Shown here one piece after another: positions 4,854-5,403 of a stretch of 5,403 nt of DNA. Each line of letters opens with the position of its first letter. Within the stretch, counting starts at the first letter, position 1. A program made the position numbers and the translations under genes. Below the pieces are notes generated by a model. That model had not been told where the DNA came from. It made no database searches and was given only the letters and a program-made list of their open reading frames with translations. Origin of the DNA: an uncultured Chloroflexota bacterium (lineage in GTDB: Bacteria > Chloroflexota > Limnocylindria > Limnocylindrales > Limnocylindraceae); assembly GCA_903944295.1 (NCBI GenBank), contig CAJARA010000128.1, positions 1-5,403 on the forward strand, read 5' to 3'.

Positions 4854-5403
4854 CTAGCGGAGCACCCTCCAAGCGAACGGGATTGAGCCGAACATGATTG
4901 CGCCAGACAAGAGGAAGAGTGGCGCTGCGCCGAGCTCGCCGTAGATGATCCCCCCAATCAGTGCTGCGATCGCGATAGAGAGCCCGAATGAGACGCTCTG
5001 ATAGAGCGCCTGGCCGGTTGCCTGGAGTGCGGCAGGAACAAGATCGCGGACGGTGAGGACGCTTGCTAGAAGCGTGCAGGCGAAGCCAACACCAACGAGC
5101 GATCGCACAATGGCGAGTGCGAATGGCGTATCGATGACCGCATAGCCAACACTGCAGATCCCCATGGCGATCAGACCGAGCGAGAAGAGTGTTCGCAGCC
5201 CGAGCCGTGCAGCGATCAGGCCGCCGGCAAGGAAGAAAGGAATCTCTACTGCGGCAGAGACGGTGCCACCAAAGGCCACTGCGGCGGCGTTGCCGCCCAC
5301 CTCTTGAATGCGGAAGGAGCCATACGCGTAGAAGAGACCCGCGCCAAGATTCACTAAGAGGCTCAACGCGAGAAACGCGAAGAGTCCCGGCGACTGCTGG
5401 AAG
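4854..5403 (-). CDS. MFS transporter, C-terminal half (cut by the right edge)
   Basis: This is the last 182 codons of a major facilitator superfamily permease whose 5' part is outside the window. Reading inward from base 5402 the frame is open, starting FQQSPGLFAFLAL, so no start codon should be placed inside it. About six hydrophobic helices are visible, the usual number for the C-terminal bundle. The segment AAVEIPFFLAGGLIAARLGLRTL contains a Glu-x-Pro-Phe-Phe helix followed by the cytoplasmic loop RLGLR. That pattern is shared by the phenylpropionate/LacY-like and nucleoside:proton symporter branches of the superfamily. VPAALQATGQALYQS opens the following helix pair. The tail is short (WRVLR). 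The adjacent nucleoside hydrolase makes nucleoside uptake an attractive guess. However, the two genes converge rather than share an operon, so this is weak evidence. Confidence 0.85.
   Translation of the reverse strand, partial: FQQSPGLFAFLALSLLVNLGAGLFYAYGSFRIQEVGGNAAAVAFGGTVSAAVEIPFFLAGGLIAARLGLRTLFSLGLIAMGICSVGYAVIDTPFALAIVRSLVGVGFACTLLASVLTVRDLVPAALQATGQALYQSVSFGLSIAIAALIGGIIYGELGAAPLFLLSGAIMFGSIPFAWRVLR

Noticed and set aside
4169..4957. 262-codon open frame on the minus strand opposite the nucleoside hydrolase
   Set aside because: The opposite strand encodes an intact hydrolase, while this frame gives a Cys/His/Arg-rich low-quality protein that also runs into the MFS gene.

Overview
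The window is gene-dense and moderately GC-rich, with short intergenic gaps and no RNA genes, insertion sequences or CRISPR-like repeats that I can see. Three things point to a high-GC Gram-positive-like or Chloroflexota-type bacterium: a VKOR-family rather than DsbB-type disulfide oxidase, a SARP/BTAD regulator carrying its own ATPase domain, and apparent leaderless starts. I would guess Actinomycetota or Chloroflexota and cannot choose between them from this sequence.

Layout. (1) Bases 1-790, minus strand: a Fur/Zur-family metalloregulator, followed by the 5' part of a cluster A-I metal-binding ABC lipoprotein (ZnuA/TroA/MntA type) that runs off the left edge. An intrinsic terminator overlaps the regulator's stop codon, and a second hairpin sits just before the lipoprotein's ribosome binding site. 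(2) Bases 829/871-1992, plus strand: a two-gene disulfide-bond unit of a membrane-anchored DsbA-like thioredoxin-fold protein (CPIC) and a four-helix VKOR-family quinone-linked reoxidase. A perfect 15-bp Fur-type palindrome lies between this unit and the divergent regulator gene. (3) Bases 1952-3685, minus strand: a 577-residue regulator with an N-terminal P-loop ATPase and a C-terminal winged helix plus BTAD. It converges on the VKOR gene and overlaps it by 41 bp. (4) Bases 3686-3850: a divergent control region with GCGTA-type direct repeats, an inverted repeat and a candidate -10 box. (5) Bases 3851-4810, plus strand: a nucleoside hydrolase with its metal site intact. (6) Bases 4854-5403, minus strand: the C-terminal half of an MFS transporter cut by the right edge, converging on the hydrolase.

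Functional reading. The left part is metal homeostasis (probably zinc or manganese) with its own sensor. The middle is extracytoplasmic disulfide formation, with DsbA oxidising substrates and VKOR re-oxidising DsbA with quinone. The right part looks like nucleoside or related solute use. The SARP-type regulator, divergent from the hydrolase, is a candidate controller of that gene or of itself.

The most unusual signals are regulatory. A shared TATRCTCCCC block places the ATG exactly where a leaderless transcript would begin at two genes. Three mutually exclusive hairpins lie between the metalloregulator and the lipoprotein gene. Heptamer direct repeats with the 11-bp period typical of SARP sites lie next to the SARP gene. 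I see no strong sign of a wholly undescribed system.
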